Source: Pandoraea iniqua (lineage in GTDB: Bacteria > Pseudomonadota > Gammaproteobacteria > Burkholderiales > Burkholderiaceae). From it: a stretch of 64,000 nt of DNA. Below the pieces are notes generated by a model. It did not search any database and was not told the DNA's origin. It saw only the letters and a program-made list of their open reading frames with translations. Each line of letters begins with the position of its first letter. Within the stretch, counting starts at the first letter, position 1. A program made the translations under genes and the position numbers. Shown here in pieces: positions 9,485-18,214 of this stretch. The stretch is taken from the NCBI RefSeq assembly GCF_902459685.1, contig NZ_CABPSF010000012.1, positions 1 through 64,000 on the forward strand, given 5' to 3'.

Positions 9485-10920
9485 CGATCCAACGCCCCCC
9501 CATTCCCCCACCGAGCGGCGCGCCCGACGCCCCCTTCATGCCACACGCTTCCGCCGCCGGACTCTCGGCGGCCGAGATGCCGGGTCATGCGTCTGCCGAC
9601 AATCATGCCAACGGCGCGTTGCACGACCGCTCGTTGTCCGCCCCTGCCGCTCCTGCCGCGGCTGCCGGGGCGGCGGGTGCACCGGCAAAGCTTCGCCGCC
9701 GGCCCTCGCTGCAAGGGGTGCTGCGACGCACGCACCTGCGCCTCGCCGTCTCCGCCGTAGTGCTCGCCGCCGTCTCGCTCACGCTGGTGGCGTGGATCGC
9801 GCTGCGTGTGTATGCCGAAAACAATTTGCTGCTGCTTGGCCGTTCGCTCGCCTACACCGTCGAGGCGGCCGTGGTGTTCGGCGACCGCGTGGCGGCACAG
9901 GAAGCGATTGCCCTCATCGCGCATGAAGAGGATGTCGTGCAGGTGCGTGTGCTCGATGCACACGGCGCTCAGTTTGCGCTGTGGCGCCGGCCCGATGGCG
10001 GTGCGCTGGCAACGCTGGAGCGCGCCGTGGCCGACGTGGCGTTGCCGGGGCCGGTGACACTGCCGATTCGACACGACGGCGATGTCGTTGGACACATCGA
10101 AGTGCAGGGTCAAGGGCATCAATTCTTCGTATTCCTATTGAGTGGCGTGGGCGGCGTGCTGGCATGTTTGCTGGTAACGTTCGCGGTGGCGACCGTGCTG
10201 GCCAAGCGCATGCACCGCGATATCGTCAAGCCACTGCGGGCACTGGCGGAAGTGGCGCACGCGGTGCGTCGCGAGCGTGCGTTTCATCAACGCGTGGCGG
10301 CCACGCCGATTGCCGAACTCAAGGAGTTGGGCGACGACTTCAACGCGCTGCTCGATGAATTCGAAGGCTGGCAGAACCACCTGCGTGCCCAGAATGCAAC
10401 ACTCGCCCATCAGGCCAATCACGATCAACTGACCGGCTTGCCGAACCGGGCTTACTTCGAATCGCGTCTTGCGCAGGCGCTGGTCGATGCCCGAGAACTG
10501 GGCACGCATGTCGCGCTGCTGTATCTGGATAGCGACCGCTTCAAAGAGATCAACGATCACCAAGGCCACGATGCCGGTGACGCGGTACTCGTGGCGATTG
10601 CCGAGCGCCTGCGTCAGCCGCTGCGTGAGGGGGATCTGGTGGCGCGGCTGGGCGGCGACGAATTTGCCGTGATGTTGCCGGGCGTGCGTCAGACCTCGAA
10701 CGCCGTGCGACTCGCGCAGAGCCTGCTGGTCGCGATGGAAAAGCCGATTGCGCTGCCCGGTGGGGGCGAGATCGTCACGTCGATGAGTATCGGCGTGGCG
10801 CTGTACCCAACGCACGCGCCCGACGCACCTGCGCTGCTGCGCGCCGCCGACGCCGCGATGTATCAGGCCAAGCGTGCCGGTGTCGGCACTTGGCATGTTG
10901 CGGAAAGCCCCAAGGGATAA
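9481..10920 (+). CDS. yfiN: YfiN-like membrane diguanylate cyclase
   Basis: This protein makes c-di-GMP from two GTP and is the target of YfiR. The 479 residues comprise an Ala/Pro-rich N-terminal extension of about 80 residues, TM1 at about 88-110, a periplasmic CHASE8-type sensor (about 115-210, YAENNLLLLGRSLAYTVEAAVVFGD), TM2 at about 214-240, a HAMP region and a C-terminal GGDEF domain. The active site GGDEF is intact at 391-395. The inhibitory I-site RxxD (REGD, 382-385) lies five residues before it, so product inhibition is expected. The extension is unusual compared with E. coli YfiN (about 408 residues). The start overlaps yfiR by four bases. Confidence 0.93.
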   Translation: MTIQRPPIPPPSGAPDAPFMPHASAAGLSAAEMPGHASADNHANGALHDRSLSAPAAPAAAAGAAGAPAKLRRRPSLQGVLRRTHLRLAVSAVVLAAVSLTLVAWIALRVYAENNLLLLGRSLAYTVEAAVVFGDRVAAQEAIALIAHEEDVVQVRVLDAHGAQFALWRRPDGGALATLERAVADVALPGPVTLPIRHDGDVVGHIEVQGQGHQFFVFLLSGVGGVLACLLVTFAVATVLAKRMHRDIVKPLRALAEVAHAVRRERAFHQRVAATPIAELKELGDDFNALLDEFEGWQNHLRAQNATLAHQANHDQLTGLPNRAYFESRLAQALVDARELGTHVALLYLDSDRFKEINDHQGHDAGDAVLVAIAERLRQPLREGDLVARLGGDEFAVMLPGVRQTSNAVRLAQSLLVAMEKPIALPGGGEIVTSMSIGVALYPTHAPDAPALLRAADAAMYQAKRAGVGTWHVAESPKG

Positions 10921-10956
10921 GGCGGCGCGCAGCACCTAAGATGATCTGAACAACGC

Positions 10957-11010
10957 ACTACCCGCATCACCCGCATCACCCGCAGCACCGCAGCACCGCA
11001 GCACCTAAAA
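10957..11010. repeat. Short tandem repeats between yfiN and yfiB
   Basis: The spacer holds about three 9-bp copies of an acccgcatc-like unit running into three copies of CGCAGCACC, followed by an A-rich run. It looks like slippage-generated repeat DNA. It separates yfiB from the coupled yfiRN pair and could change spacing. Confidence 0.6.
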
Positions 11011-11070
11011 AAATAAGCAGCACCATAAAGATAACGACGACCGGATTACACACCGCAATGGGGAATCACC

Positions 11071-11679
11071 TTGAACTTCGCAGTTGACACCACACAATCG
11101 CGCCCGGGCACGTCGCCGGTTCATGCCAGCCTTGTAGGCGCCGCGCGTTTTATTTCGCGACACGTCGCGCGACACCTTGCACACTTGCGCACGCTTAGCC
11201 GCCGCCTGCTCGTGCTGACTTGTCTGCTCGGCGTCGGTGCGCTCGCCGGTTGCCAGACCACGCCGGTACACGGCCTCACGGCGGAACAGATCGCTGCGCT
11301 TAAGTCGGAAGGCTTTGTGCAGACGGATGAAGGCTGGGAGTTCGGACTGTCCGACACCGTGCTGTTCGATACCGATAAATTCGTGCTGCGCGACGCCGCT
11401 CGCCAGACGGTCACGCGTATCGGTCAGACGCTCGTGAAGGTCGGCCTCGCTGAGGTTCGCGTGTACGGCTATACCGACTCGGTGGGCAGCGACACCTACA
11501 ACGAACAGCTCTCGGCGCGCCGTGCCGATGCCGTCGCCGCCGTGCTGGTCGATGCCGGGATGCAGCGCGGGGGGATTCAGGCCGTTGGCGCGGGCAAGCG
11601 CAATCCGGTCGCGGATAACAGCACGGCCAGCGGACGCGCGCAGAACCGGCGCGTGGCCATCGTTATTTCGACGCGTTAA
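11071..11679 (+). CDS. yfiB: YfiB-like OmpA-domain lipoprotein
   Basis: YfiB is an outer-membrane lipoprotein that binds peptidoglycan and captures YfiR, thereby releasing YfiN. The lipobox LAG|C places the lipidated Cys at residue 61 if TTG 11071 is the start. A TTG at 11185 would give a conventional 22-residue signal peptide, so the true start is open; the 11071 start has a GGGAA ribosome site. The OmpA-like domain (about 85-200) carries FDTDKFVLRD, the YGYTDSVG peptidoglycan-binding motif, LSARRADAV and the GRAQNRRVAI ending with its conserved Arg. Third gene of the yfiRNB set, about 150 bases after yfiN. Confidence 0.88.
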   Translation: MNFAVDTTQSRPGTSPVHASLVGAARFISRHVARHLAHLRTLSRRLLVLTCLLGVGALAGCQTTPVHGLTAEQIAALKSEGFVQTDEGWEFGLSDTVLFDTDKFVLRDAARQTVTRIGQTLVKVGLAEVRVYGYTDSVGSDTYNEQLSARRADAVAAVLVDAGMQRGGIQAVGAGKRNPVADNSTASGRAQNRRVAIVISTR

Positions 11680-11710
11680 TTCGCGTTAATTCGCTTTAAC
11701 TCGCGTTATC
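11671..11710. repeat. Four imperfect 10-bp repeats over yfiB stop
   Basis: Four consecutive 10-bp units of the form (a/t)cgcgttaat cover the yfiB stop codon and the bases beyond it. Two copies are nearly identical and the last two carry substitutions. This marks local repeat expansion right at the gene end. Confidence 0.6.
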
Positions 11711-12052
11711 GAGGCGCGGCACACGCGCCGGGGCCGCCAGCAAAGGCTTGGCGGCTCGCGATGGCAGTCGCGTCGATCGGACGAAGTGCGTTTGGCGGCG
11801 CGGCGGTAATGCAATGTAAGTCCTTGCTAAGTCCTTGCCGACGGCCACAATCAGGCACAATGGCGGCTGTCGTCGACATGGCGTGGCCGAGATCCGATCA
11901 CCGCTGCGCCGCTGTCGTCGATGCCCCCGATGTCCCTTGATGTCTCGATGTTCCCGATACCGCCGATGCCCCGGTTTTCTCTCAAAGACGGTCTGCACCG
12001 CGTTCGCGCTGTCTTTCACGCTGTCTGGTGCGCTGTCTCGCGCGCCCCCTCG
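11680..12052. other. Intergenic region between yfiB and SGNH hydrolase gene
   Basis: No supported gene. The distal half (11930-11990) has scattered repeats of a cgatgcccc-like 9-mer. An ATG at 11921 keeps an open frame into the hydrolase gene, but the encoded 44 residues would precede a normal signal peptide and look like repeat-derived filler. Confidence 0.4.
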
Positions 12053-13327
12053 ATGCGCGCCCGCCCCATGGTCTCCCCGCTCAACGTTCTCACCGTTCTC
12101 GCGGCAACGGCCGCCCTGATGCTATGCGCGTCGCCCGCAGTTGCGCAGAACACGCGCGTCGGCACATGGGCCACGGCACCTCAGGCGGTGGCGCAGCATC
12201 CGGCCGCGCCGTCGTTTAACCGCGCGCCGGCCGTTGGTGGCCGCACGGTGCGGCAGGTCATCTATCCGAGCCTGTCAGGTGGGGAAGTGCGGGTGCGTTT
12301 CACCAATGCCTACGGCACGCAGCCGCTCGCCATCGAGCGGGCAAGCGTGGCGGCCTCCGTGCGGGGCGCGGCGATCGATGCGTCGACCTTGCGCGCGCTG
12401 ACCTTCGGCGGTCAGCCGGTCGCGAAGATTGCGCCGGGCGCGTCGCTCGAGAGCGACCCGGTCGGCATCACGGTCCGGGCAGGAACGCCGCTGGCCATCA
12501 GCCTGTTCACCCGCGAGGCGCAAACACCGACCACTTGGCACAAGATCGCTCAGCAGACGGCGTTTTTGAGCGGCGCGGGCGATTTCGTCGATAGCGAAGC
12601 GCCGACCGCGTTTCGTACCAAATTCACCAATACCTTGTGGCTGGCCGGCGTGAGTGTGGTGCCGGCGGCGCCCGCGCACGCCATCGTCACCATCGGCGAC
12701 TCGATTACCGACGGCATGCGCAGCTCGATCAATGCCAATCACCGCTGGCCGGACGTGCTGGCGCGCCGCCTCGAAGCCGCCGGCCGGCGCGATATCGCCG
12801 TGCTCAATCTGGGCATCAGCGGTAACCGTCTGCTGCACGACTCGGCGTGTTACGGCGAACGGCTCGTGGCACGTTTCCGGCGCGATGCGCTGGAACAGCC
12901 GGGCGTGCGCACGGTGGTCGTGCAGATCGGGATCAACGACATCAATTTCGGCTATGTGCCGCCGCATAGCGGTCTGGACTGCGACGTGCCACACGTGATC
13001 GTGACCGCCCCCGAGATGATCGCGGGCTATCAGACGCTTATCGCTGCGGCGCGTGCCCGGGGCGTGCGGATTCTGGGCACCACGATTCCCCCGGGCAAAC
13101 TGCCGCCCGAGCGCGAAGCGGTGCGTGAAGCGGTCAATCACTGGGTGCGCACGGGCGGGGCGTTCGACGGTGTGATCGATTTCGATGCGGCGTTGCGCGA
13201 TCCGGGGCAACCGACGCGGATGCTGCCGCGGCTCGACAGCGGCGACGGCACCCATCCGAGCGATGCCGGTTACGCGGCGATGGCCGATGCGGTCTCGCTG
13301 CCGCTGGTGCTGGGCACCGGCAAGTAA
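12053..13327 (+). CDS. Secreted SGNH/GDSL-family hydrolase
   Basis: This is an exported esterase/lipase-type enzyme. A signal peptide (LNVLTVLAATAALMLCASPAVAQ) follows the start; ATG at 12053 or 12068 are both possible and neither has a clear ribosome site. The first domain, after the signal, is beta-rich (TVRQVIYPSLSGGEVRVRFTN). The SGNH blocks are all present: TIGDSITDG (catalytic Ser), GISGNRLL (Gly), QIGINDIN (Asn), and DGTHPSDAGY near the C-terminus (Asp-x-x-His). This two-part arrangement is known in bacterial GDSL esterases acting on acyl or acetyl groups of carbohydrates. The substrate is not determinable here. It is probably monocistronic; its 3' neighbour converges. Confidence 0.88.
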   Translation: MRARPMVSPLNVLTVLAATAALMLCASPAVAQNTRVGTWATAPQAVAQHPAAPSFNRAPAVGGRTVRQVIYPSLSGGEVRVRFTNAYGTQPLAIERASVAASVRGAAIDASTLRALTFGGQPVAKIAPGASLESDPVGITVRAGTPLAISLFTREAQTPTTWHKIAQQTAFLSGAGDFVDSEAPTAFRTKFTNTLWLAGVSVVPAAPAHAIVTIGDSITDGMRSSINANHRWPDVLARRLEAAGRRDIAVLNLGISGNRLLHDSACYGERLVARFRRDALEQPGVRTVVVQIGINDINFGYVPPHSGLDCDVPHVIVTAPEMIAGYQTLIAAARARGVRILGTTIPPGKLPPEREAVREAVNHWVRTGGAFDGVIDFDAALRDPGQPTRMLPRLDSGDGTHPSDAGYAAMADAVSLPLVLGTGK

Positions 13328-13398
13328 GGCAGCGTCGTCACCTTCGCGCGACCTTCCGGCCGGCACCGAGCGCCAAGCGCCAAGCGATAGCGCTTCGA

Positions 13399-14091
13399 TT
13401 AGCGCTCGCGCCTTACGCCGACCGTGATTTGCTGCAACCGCTCGACTTCCGGCGAATGCAGCCACGCCGGATGCGCCAGACAGTGCTTGAGCAGCACCGT
13501 GGCGTCGTCTCCCCAGTACAACTCACCGTCGCAGGCAAATGTCGGCACGCCGAAGACCCCGGCAGCAATCGCTGCCTCGGTATTCGCGCGCAGCCCGGCC
13601 TTCACTTCGGGGGCATCGGTACGTGCCGCCGCGTCTTCCGGCGACAGCCCCAGCCGTTCACTCAAATCGCGCCAACCGGCTTCGTCGGTGACATCGCGCC
13701 CTTCCGCCCAGATAAAGCGAAAGATCGTGCGCACCACGTCGTGCGTGGCCCCCAGCGCGACGGCCAGCCGCAGGACGCGAATCGGGTGGAACGGGTGAAC
13801 GGGCGGCATGCGAAACGCAATGCCATCCTGTTCCGCGCGGAATTGCGCCATCCGGTACGTGAAGATGCGCTTGGCCGGAATCTCGGCCGGCCCCTGCGTC
13901 TGCACGTGGACGAGGATCGCCCCGAGCACGATGGGTTTGAGTTCGATGCTGAGCGAGCGGGGCAGCGTGCCGAAGCGCTCGAACTGGAGATAGGCGAAGG
14001 GGGATGAGAAGTCGAAATACCAGTCGGCGTGGTGCGTCTGGTTATCGGTATCGGTATTGGCATCGACATTGGCATCGGCAGCTTGCGGCAT
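13399..14091 (-). CDS. 2-hydroxychromene-2-carboxylate isomerase-like DsbA-fold enzyme
   Basis: This glutathione-dependent HCCA isomerase-type protein has a thioredoxin/DsbA fold. Family hallmarks are WYFDFSSPFAYLQFE at the N-terminus (Ser in place of the DsbA CxxC, which binds glutathione in HCCA isomerases), a central HPIRVLRLAVA segment and the cis-proline loop GVFGVPTF. HCCA isomerase acts in naphthalene catabolism, but most homologues in non-degraders have unknown substrates and no aromatic pathway genes lie nearby. The start at 14091 has GGAG upstream; a TTG at 14133 would extend it by 14 residues. The N-terminus encodes a short ANVDANTDTDN repeat. Confidence 0.82.
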   Translation of the reverse strand: MPQAADANVDANTDTDNQTHHADWYFDFSSPFAYLQFERFGTLPRSLSIELKPIVLGAILVHVQTQGPAEIPAKRIFTYRMAQFRAEQDGIAFRMPPVHPFHPIRVLRLAVALGATHDVVRTIFRFIWAEGRDVTDEAGWRDLSERLGLSPEDAAARTDAPEVKAGLRANTEAAIAAGVFGVPTFACDGELYWGDDATVLLKHCLAHPAWLHSPEVERLQQITVGVRRER

Positions 14092-14245
14092 GAGGCGGGT
14101 CTCCGGGTTTTTGGGGTTCTGGATGTCACGCAAAGCAGGCTCCGGAGAGTGTAGCGCAGACCCCTATGCGTCACCCATCGACGGTATCTGCCGCGACTCG
14201 ATGCGGGAAAGCCTAACGAATTCAGTGAGTTAGTACGCCATCCCA

Positions 14246-14282
14246 TAAATATCGGGAATATTTATATATCGTATCCGATATA
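14246..14282. promoter_or_regulatory. Two abutting palindromes upstream of yeiH
   Basis: TAAATAT-5-ATATTTA (14246-14264) is followed immediately by TATATCG-4-CGATATA (14265-14282). Both have perfect 7-bp arms in an AT-rich patch unlike the surrounding DNA. They lie 60-95 bases before the yeiH start, where a regulator or promoter would act. In E. coli the LysR protein YieE/YeiE controls yeiH; no such gene adjoins here. Confidence 0.55.
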
Positions 14283-14342
14283 ACGATTTTTATTATTGAA
14301 GCGGTTTTCTTAGACTGGCAAACATTCAAGAGGAGTGCAGCC

Positions 14343-15395
14343 ATGACAACGAGAACCCACGACGCCCGCCCTGCTTCGGCAACCCGCCCGGATACGCTGG
14401 TGCCGGATCAACACAACCCGTGGGCTGGCCTCGTTCTCTCGACGGTCATCGCATTTGTCGCGCTGCTGCTGGGGCGTCAGATGCCCCTCGTCGGCGGCCC
14501 GGTGTTCGGCATTCTGCTGGGCATTCTCGTGCGCAACATCTTCGCCCCCGGCGCGCGCTACGAAGCCGGTATCAAATTCGCTTCGAAGTACGTCTTGCAG
14601 TGGTCGATCATCGCGCTGGGCTTCGGCCTGAGCCTGTCGCAGGTGGCGCACACGGGTCTCGAATCGCTGGCTGTCACGGCTGTGACGATTACCGCGGCCG
14701 GCCTGTCGGCATGGGGCCTTGGCCGCATGCTGGGTGTGGGCGGCAAGCTCAAGCTGCTCATTGGGGTCGGTACGGCAATTTGCGGCGGGTCGGCCATCGC
14801 GGCCGTCACGCCGATCGTCAAGCCGGACGATCACGAAACCGCCTTCGCCATTTCGACCATCTTCCTGTTCAACATCGCCGCCGTGGTGCTGTTCCCGATG
14901 CTCGGGCACATGCTCCACCTCTCGGATCTGGGCTTCGGCATGTGGGCCGGTACCGCCATCAACGACACGTCGTCGGTGGTCGCCGCCGGGTACAGCTACA
15001 GCAAGGAAGCCGGTGACTACGCGACGATCGTCAAGCTGACCCGCGCCACACTGATCATCCCGATCTGCCTGACGCTGGCCGCCATCGTCGCCTACCGCGC
15101 CAAGCGCTCGGGTGCCGGCAACTTCAGCCTTGCCCGCATCTTCCCGTGGTTCATTCTGGGTTTTCTGGTGGCCTCGGGCATCCGTACGGCCGGTCTGGTG
15201 CCGCCGGTACTGCAACCGTGGATTCACGACGCGGCTGAATTCCTGATCATCGTGGCACTGACCGCCATTGGCTTGTCGTCGAACCTGCGCCGCATGGCGT
15301 CGACCGGGATCCGCCCGATTCTGCTGGGTCTCGGGGTGTGGGCGGCGGTGTCGGTGAGCAGCCTCGGCGTGCAGCTCGCGATGGGACAGCTCTGA
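14343..15395 (+). CDS. yeiH: YeiH-family putative sulfate exporter (UPF0324)
   Basis: This inner-membrane protein has 350 residues with about 10 helices. Family landmarks are the GPVFGILLGILVRN region, the IKFASKYVLQWSIIALGFGLSL block, GTAICGGSAIAAVTPIV and GTAINDTSSVVAAGYSYS. Members are annotated as sulfate exporters on the basis of work on taurine/sulfonate-degrading bacteria, so the substrate is inferred from the family. A strong GAGGAG ribosome site precedes the ATG. The AT-rich double palindrome upstream suggests dedicated control. It is followed by a hairpin and a small membrane protein gene. Confidence 0.88.
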   Translation: MTTRTHDARPASATRPDTLVPDQHNPWAGLVLSTVIAFVALLLGRQMPLVGGPVFGILLGILVRNIFAPGARYEAGIKFASKYVLQWSIIALGFGLSLSQVAHTGLESLAVTAVTITAAGLSAWGLGRMLGVGGKLKLLIGVGTAICGGSAIAAVTPIVKPDDHETAFAISTIFLFNIAAVVLFPMLGHMLHLSDLGFGMWAGTAINDTSSVVAAGYSYSKEAGDYATIVKLTRATLIIPICLTLAAIVAYRAKRSGAGNFSLARIFPWFILGFLVASGIRTAGLVPPVLQPWIHDAAEFLIIVALTAIGLSSNLRRMASTGIRPILLGLGVWAAVSVSSLGVQLAMGQL

Positions 15396-15482
15396 GCCAA
15401 GGCCGATGCACAGCGGCCTCAGGATGCTCCGGCCCTAGGGCAGACCCGGCGGGCAAGCCGCCATGTGTCGCCTAGAATGCAA

Positions 15483-15509
15483 TCACGCACCGTCGTTGAC
15501 GGTGCGTGA
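15483..15509 (+). terminator. Perfect 12-bp hairpin between yeiH and small ORF
   Basis: TCACGCACCGTC, loop gtt, GACGGTGCGTGA: 12 paired bases with no mismatch and a three-base loop. No T-run follows, so this is either a weak terminator for yeiH or an RNA structure just upstream of the ribosome site of the next small gene (GGGAG at about 15519-15523). Confidence 0.5.
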
Positions 15510-15529
15510 AGCATTTCTGGGAGACGAAC

Positions 15530-15700
15530 ATGGGAACCTCGTTCGGAGAGATCTGGTACACGATCGGCGCGCTGGCCGTCATTGCGCTGCTCGCGGGCAT
15601 GGTGTGGGAGTTGGGGGTCTGGTGGACACGCCACCCCGACAACAGCGCCGTGCAGCGGCTGGAACACGCGTGGGCCCGCATCCGGCATCCACGGCAATGA
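15530..15700 (+). CDS. Small single-pass membrane protein
   Basis: This 56-residue protein starts at ATG 15530, which has GGGAG seven bases upstream; a longer ATG at 15506 falls inside the hairpin. One hydrophobic helix (IWYTIGALAVIALLAGMVWELGVWW) is followed by a basic tail (RLEHAWARIRHPRQ). No family is recognised. It lies 134 bases downstream of yeiH and could be an accessory subunit of the exporter, but only proximity supports that. Confidence 0.6.
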   Translation: MGTSFGEIWYTIGALAVIALLAGMVWELGVWWTRHPDNSAVQRLEHAWARIRHPRQ

Positions 15701-15859
15701 GTGAGCGCGGCAGCGCCAGACGGACGCACTGAACGGCCCCGCGCTGCCCGAAACGACCACGGCCGGCGTTGAAGCCGGCCGCGTGGGAAAGTGTGTGCTG
15801 CCTGCTGACCGCCATACCCGCCCGTCAGGCGGCCATGTGTGGCAGGCAGGGGATGACGT

Positions 15860-16759
15860 TCAGGATTTGTCGAACTTCAGATGGCTTGGGACGTTCTTGT
15901 CCCAACGCGCCAGATCTTCCAGCGGATAGGGCTTGCCACCATGCAGCGCGCGCTTGATGCGGCTCTTGCCGCTGGGCAGCGGTACATTGGGCAGCGCATC
16001 GCCCGCCGGCGTACCGGCGTGATCGAGGTAGTCGCGCTTGAACTCCGCCTGCGTCATGCCCCACTTCATCAGAAACTCGCGGCTGCCGCGATTCTTGATC
16101 ACCCGGCCCGTCGAGCGGCAGCCGAAGTGATAAACCACGCTCTTGCCGACGATCCGAAAGGTCCGGCAGCCGACCAGCCAAAGCTTCATCAGGAAGTCGT
16201 CGTCGCTGCTCATCCCCGGTCCGAACTCGATGCTGTAGCCCCCGACCAGATGCCAGAGACTGCGGCTCACCAGCGTGGGTTGCGTGGGCACGCCATTGAC
16301 GTCGCTGCGGCCGAGTGACTTCGCGAAAGCCAGCAGCGCGGCTTCGTCGAAGGTTTCGGTCGTGGTGCCGAAGTCTTGCGAGACGACTTGTTTGCTCACG
16401 CCCGCGTTGGGCTCGATCATCACCGACGACAGGTAGTAGATCGGCGTGTCGAGCGCACGGGCGGCCTCGATGAGCGCGGTGTCCCAGCCGGGCGTCACGA
16501 ACATGTCGTCGTTCAGGAACAACAACTGATCGTGCGACGCCAGCGGCGCGAGTTGGTTGAGCGCGAGGCAAACGCCGACGTTGCCGGTGCTGTGGGTGTG
16601 GCGCAAGCCTTGCTCGCGCACCCACGCAAGCGTGCCATCGCTGCCGTCGTTGACGTGGACCAGAATCTCGTGGGCTTCGCCCGAGTGCCGCCGCACGCTG
16701 TCGATACACAGCTTGAGGAACGGCAGGTTATTCCAGGTCGGGATCAGGATGCTTAGCAT
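15860..16759 (-). CDS. Family 2 glycosyltransferase
   Basis: This GT-A fold glycosyltransferase has 299 residues. The N-terminal strand is SILIPTWNN, the nucleotide-sugar site VNDGSDGTL lies at about 36-44, and the metal-binding DxD equivalent is NDD at residues 83-85 (LLFLNDDMFVTPGWD). No membrane helices are seen. It lies 20 bases downstream of an O-antigen-ligase-like gene on the same strand, so the two probably form an operon for a surface glycan (LPS or a glycosylated protein). The sugar and acceptor cannot be inferred. Confidence 0.85.
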   Translation of the reverse strand: MLSILIPTWNNLPFLKLCIDSVRRHSGEAHEILVHVNDGSDGTLAWVREQGLRHTHSTGNVGVCLALNQLAPLASHDQLLFLNDDMFVTPGWDTALIEAARALDTPIYYLSSVMIEPNAGVSKQVVSQDFGTTTETFDEAALLAFAKSLGRSDVNGVPTQPTLVSRSLWHLVGGYSIEFGPGMSSDDDFLMKLWLVGCRTFRIVGKSVVYHFGCRSTGRVIKNRGSREFLMKWGMTQAEFKRDYLDHAGTPAGDALPNVPLPSGKSRIKRALHGGKPYPLEDLARWDKNVPSHLKFDKS

Positions 16760-16779
16760 GGAGGGACTACGGCCTCGGG

Positions 16780-18081
16780 TTAGGAACGTTCGGCCGCAAC
16801 GGCGGTGTCGGGTGGGCTGTCAGGATAGGCAAGCGCGGCCAAAAGCGCCAGCATCGTTGCATAGAAAGCCACGGTGACCTTCAGGTTGAAGGTCTCGACC
16901 GTGAGGCCGAAGACGGCAAACGCCACGGCGGTCATCAGCCCCATGAGCGCTGCCCGTTGTTCTCGTCTGCGCGGTTGCAACGCGCCGACACGAATGAAAA
17001 AGTGGGCCGGGCCGAGATAAACGCCAAGGATGGCCAGCAGACCGAGGAGCCCGTAGTCGGCGACGTAGGCGAGGATCTGGTTGTGCACCTCGCCCTTGCC
17101 GTAATCGGCGGCCATCGGCGTGAGATCGCCCGCCGCTGCCATCGCCGGCATCGCGTTACGGTAACCGTGCGCGCCGAGCCCCGTCAGCGGATGCTCGCGG
17201 ATGAGCTTGGCGGCAGCCTTCCACAATTCGAGGCGGATGCCGACCGACGTGTCCGCCTGACCGGCGTGCAGCAGCGCCAGATCCGAGTGGATGGCGTCGA
17301 AGCGCTCTCTGACGGTGGCAGACAGGAAGCTGCTGGCCACGAGCACGACGGCCACTGCGGCGACGATCACCCGGCGTTTGATATTGGCCGAGTGCGATTG
17401 GCAAAGCAGCCAGATGACCAGCAGAACGGGCAATGCGATCCAGCCGCCGCGCGATTGACTGGCCCACGACGCATAGCAACCGGCGGCCCCGCCGAGCAGC
17501 TTGAAGGCAACGAGCCAAGGCCGGTCGCGGGCAAGCCAGTGGATGGAGACGACCGAGAGCACCCCGAGCAGCAAGGCGATATCGCCAAAGTGAATGGGGT
17601 TGAGAAAGGTGCTTTCCGCGCGAGGGGCGAGCGTTTCGGCCGTCGAATACAGCGCCATGAACGCCGCCGAGATGGCGCCGAGCCCGAAGGTCAGATCGAT
17701 CCACCTGGGAATATTCGACGCAATGTGGCGCAGGCCGAGAAAGACCAGCACGGCCAATAGAAAGCGGGCCGGCGAGTCGAGGGTATTGGCGACGATGTTG
17801 CGATGCAGTAATTCGACGAAGACGACCGCCACAATCGGCAGGCACAGGGACGCAATGAAGACCCTGAAGTACGGGCCATGCTTCATCTGCGGGTGCGGCC
17901 GGGGGCATTTGCGCGCCGCGAAAAGTGCGGCCGCGCCACAGGCGACGATGAGGAACACCACGGTATTGCCGCCACGTGGAACGACTAACGCGGCAGCCGG
18001 GAACAGCAGAATGAGAATGCCTACAATCGTGGCAAACAGATGCCGGCCGGGATTGCGGGTCGGCGCATGGGTCTTGCTCAT
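16780..18081 (-). CDS. O-antigen ligase-like membrane protein (Wzy_C family)
   Basis: This protein has 433 residues and about 10-12 membrane helices. The large periplasmic loop has the Wzy_C pattern: SQSRGGW, then GIRLELWKAAAKLIREHPLTGLGAHGYR, and a conserved His in EVHNQILAYVADYG. Such proteins are O-antigen ligases (WaaL), polymerases (Wzy) or protein O-oligosaccharyltransferases; sequence alone cannot separate these. The start at 18081 is chosen over an upstream ATG at 18183, because the longer form would add 34 basic, non-conserved residues. It is upstream of a GT2 gene, supporting a glycan-assembly role. There is no larger polysaccharide locus beside it. Confidence 0.8.
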   Translation of the reverse strand: MSKTHAPTRNPGRHLFATIVGILILLFPAAALVVPRGGNTVVFLIVACGAAALFAARKCPRPHPQMKHGPYFRVFIASLCLPIVAVVFVELLHRNIVANTLDSPARFLLAVLVFLGLRHIASNIPRWIDLTFGLGAISAAFMALYSTAETLAPRAESTFLNPIHFGDIALLLGVLSVVSIHWLARDRPWLVAFKLLGGAAGCYASWASQSRGGWIALPVLLVIWLLCQSHSANIKRRVIVAAVAVVLVASSFLSATVRERFDAIHSDLALLHAGQADTSVGIRLELWKAAAKLIREHPLTGLGAHGYRNAMPAMAAAGDLTPMAADYGKGEVHNQILAYVADYGLLGLLAILGVYLGPAHFFIRVGALQPRRREQRAALMGLMTAVAFAVFGLTVETFNLKVTVAFYATMLALLAALAYPDSPPDTAVAAERS

Positions 18082-18214
18082 TGGATACCTGGCAGACTTC
18101 GTCAAATAAAACTGCACGAAGTATGCCAGAAATGGCGCTGGGAACCGGCCTTTACGTGCCCGGGGTTTGTGACGGCGCAACAAGCCGTCACGCCAAGGCT
18201 CGCGGTACCTTGAC

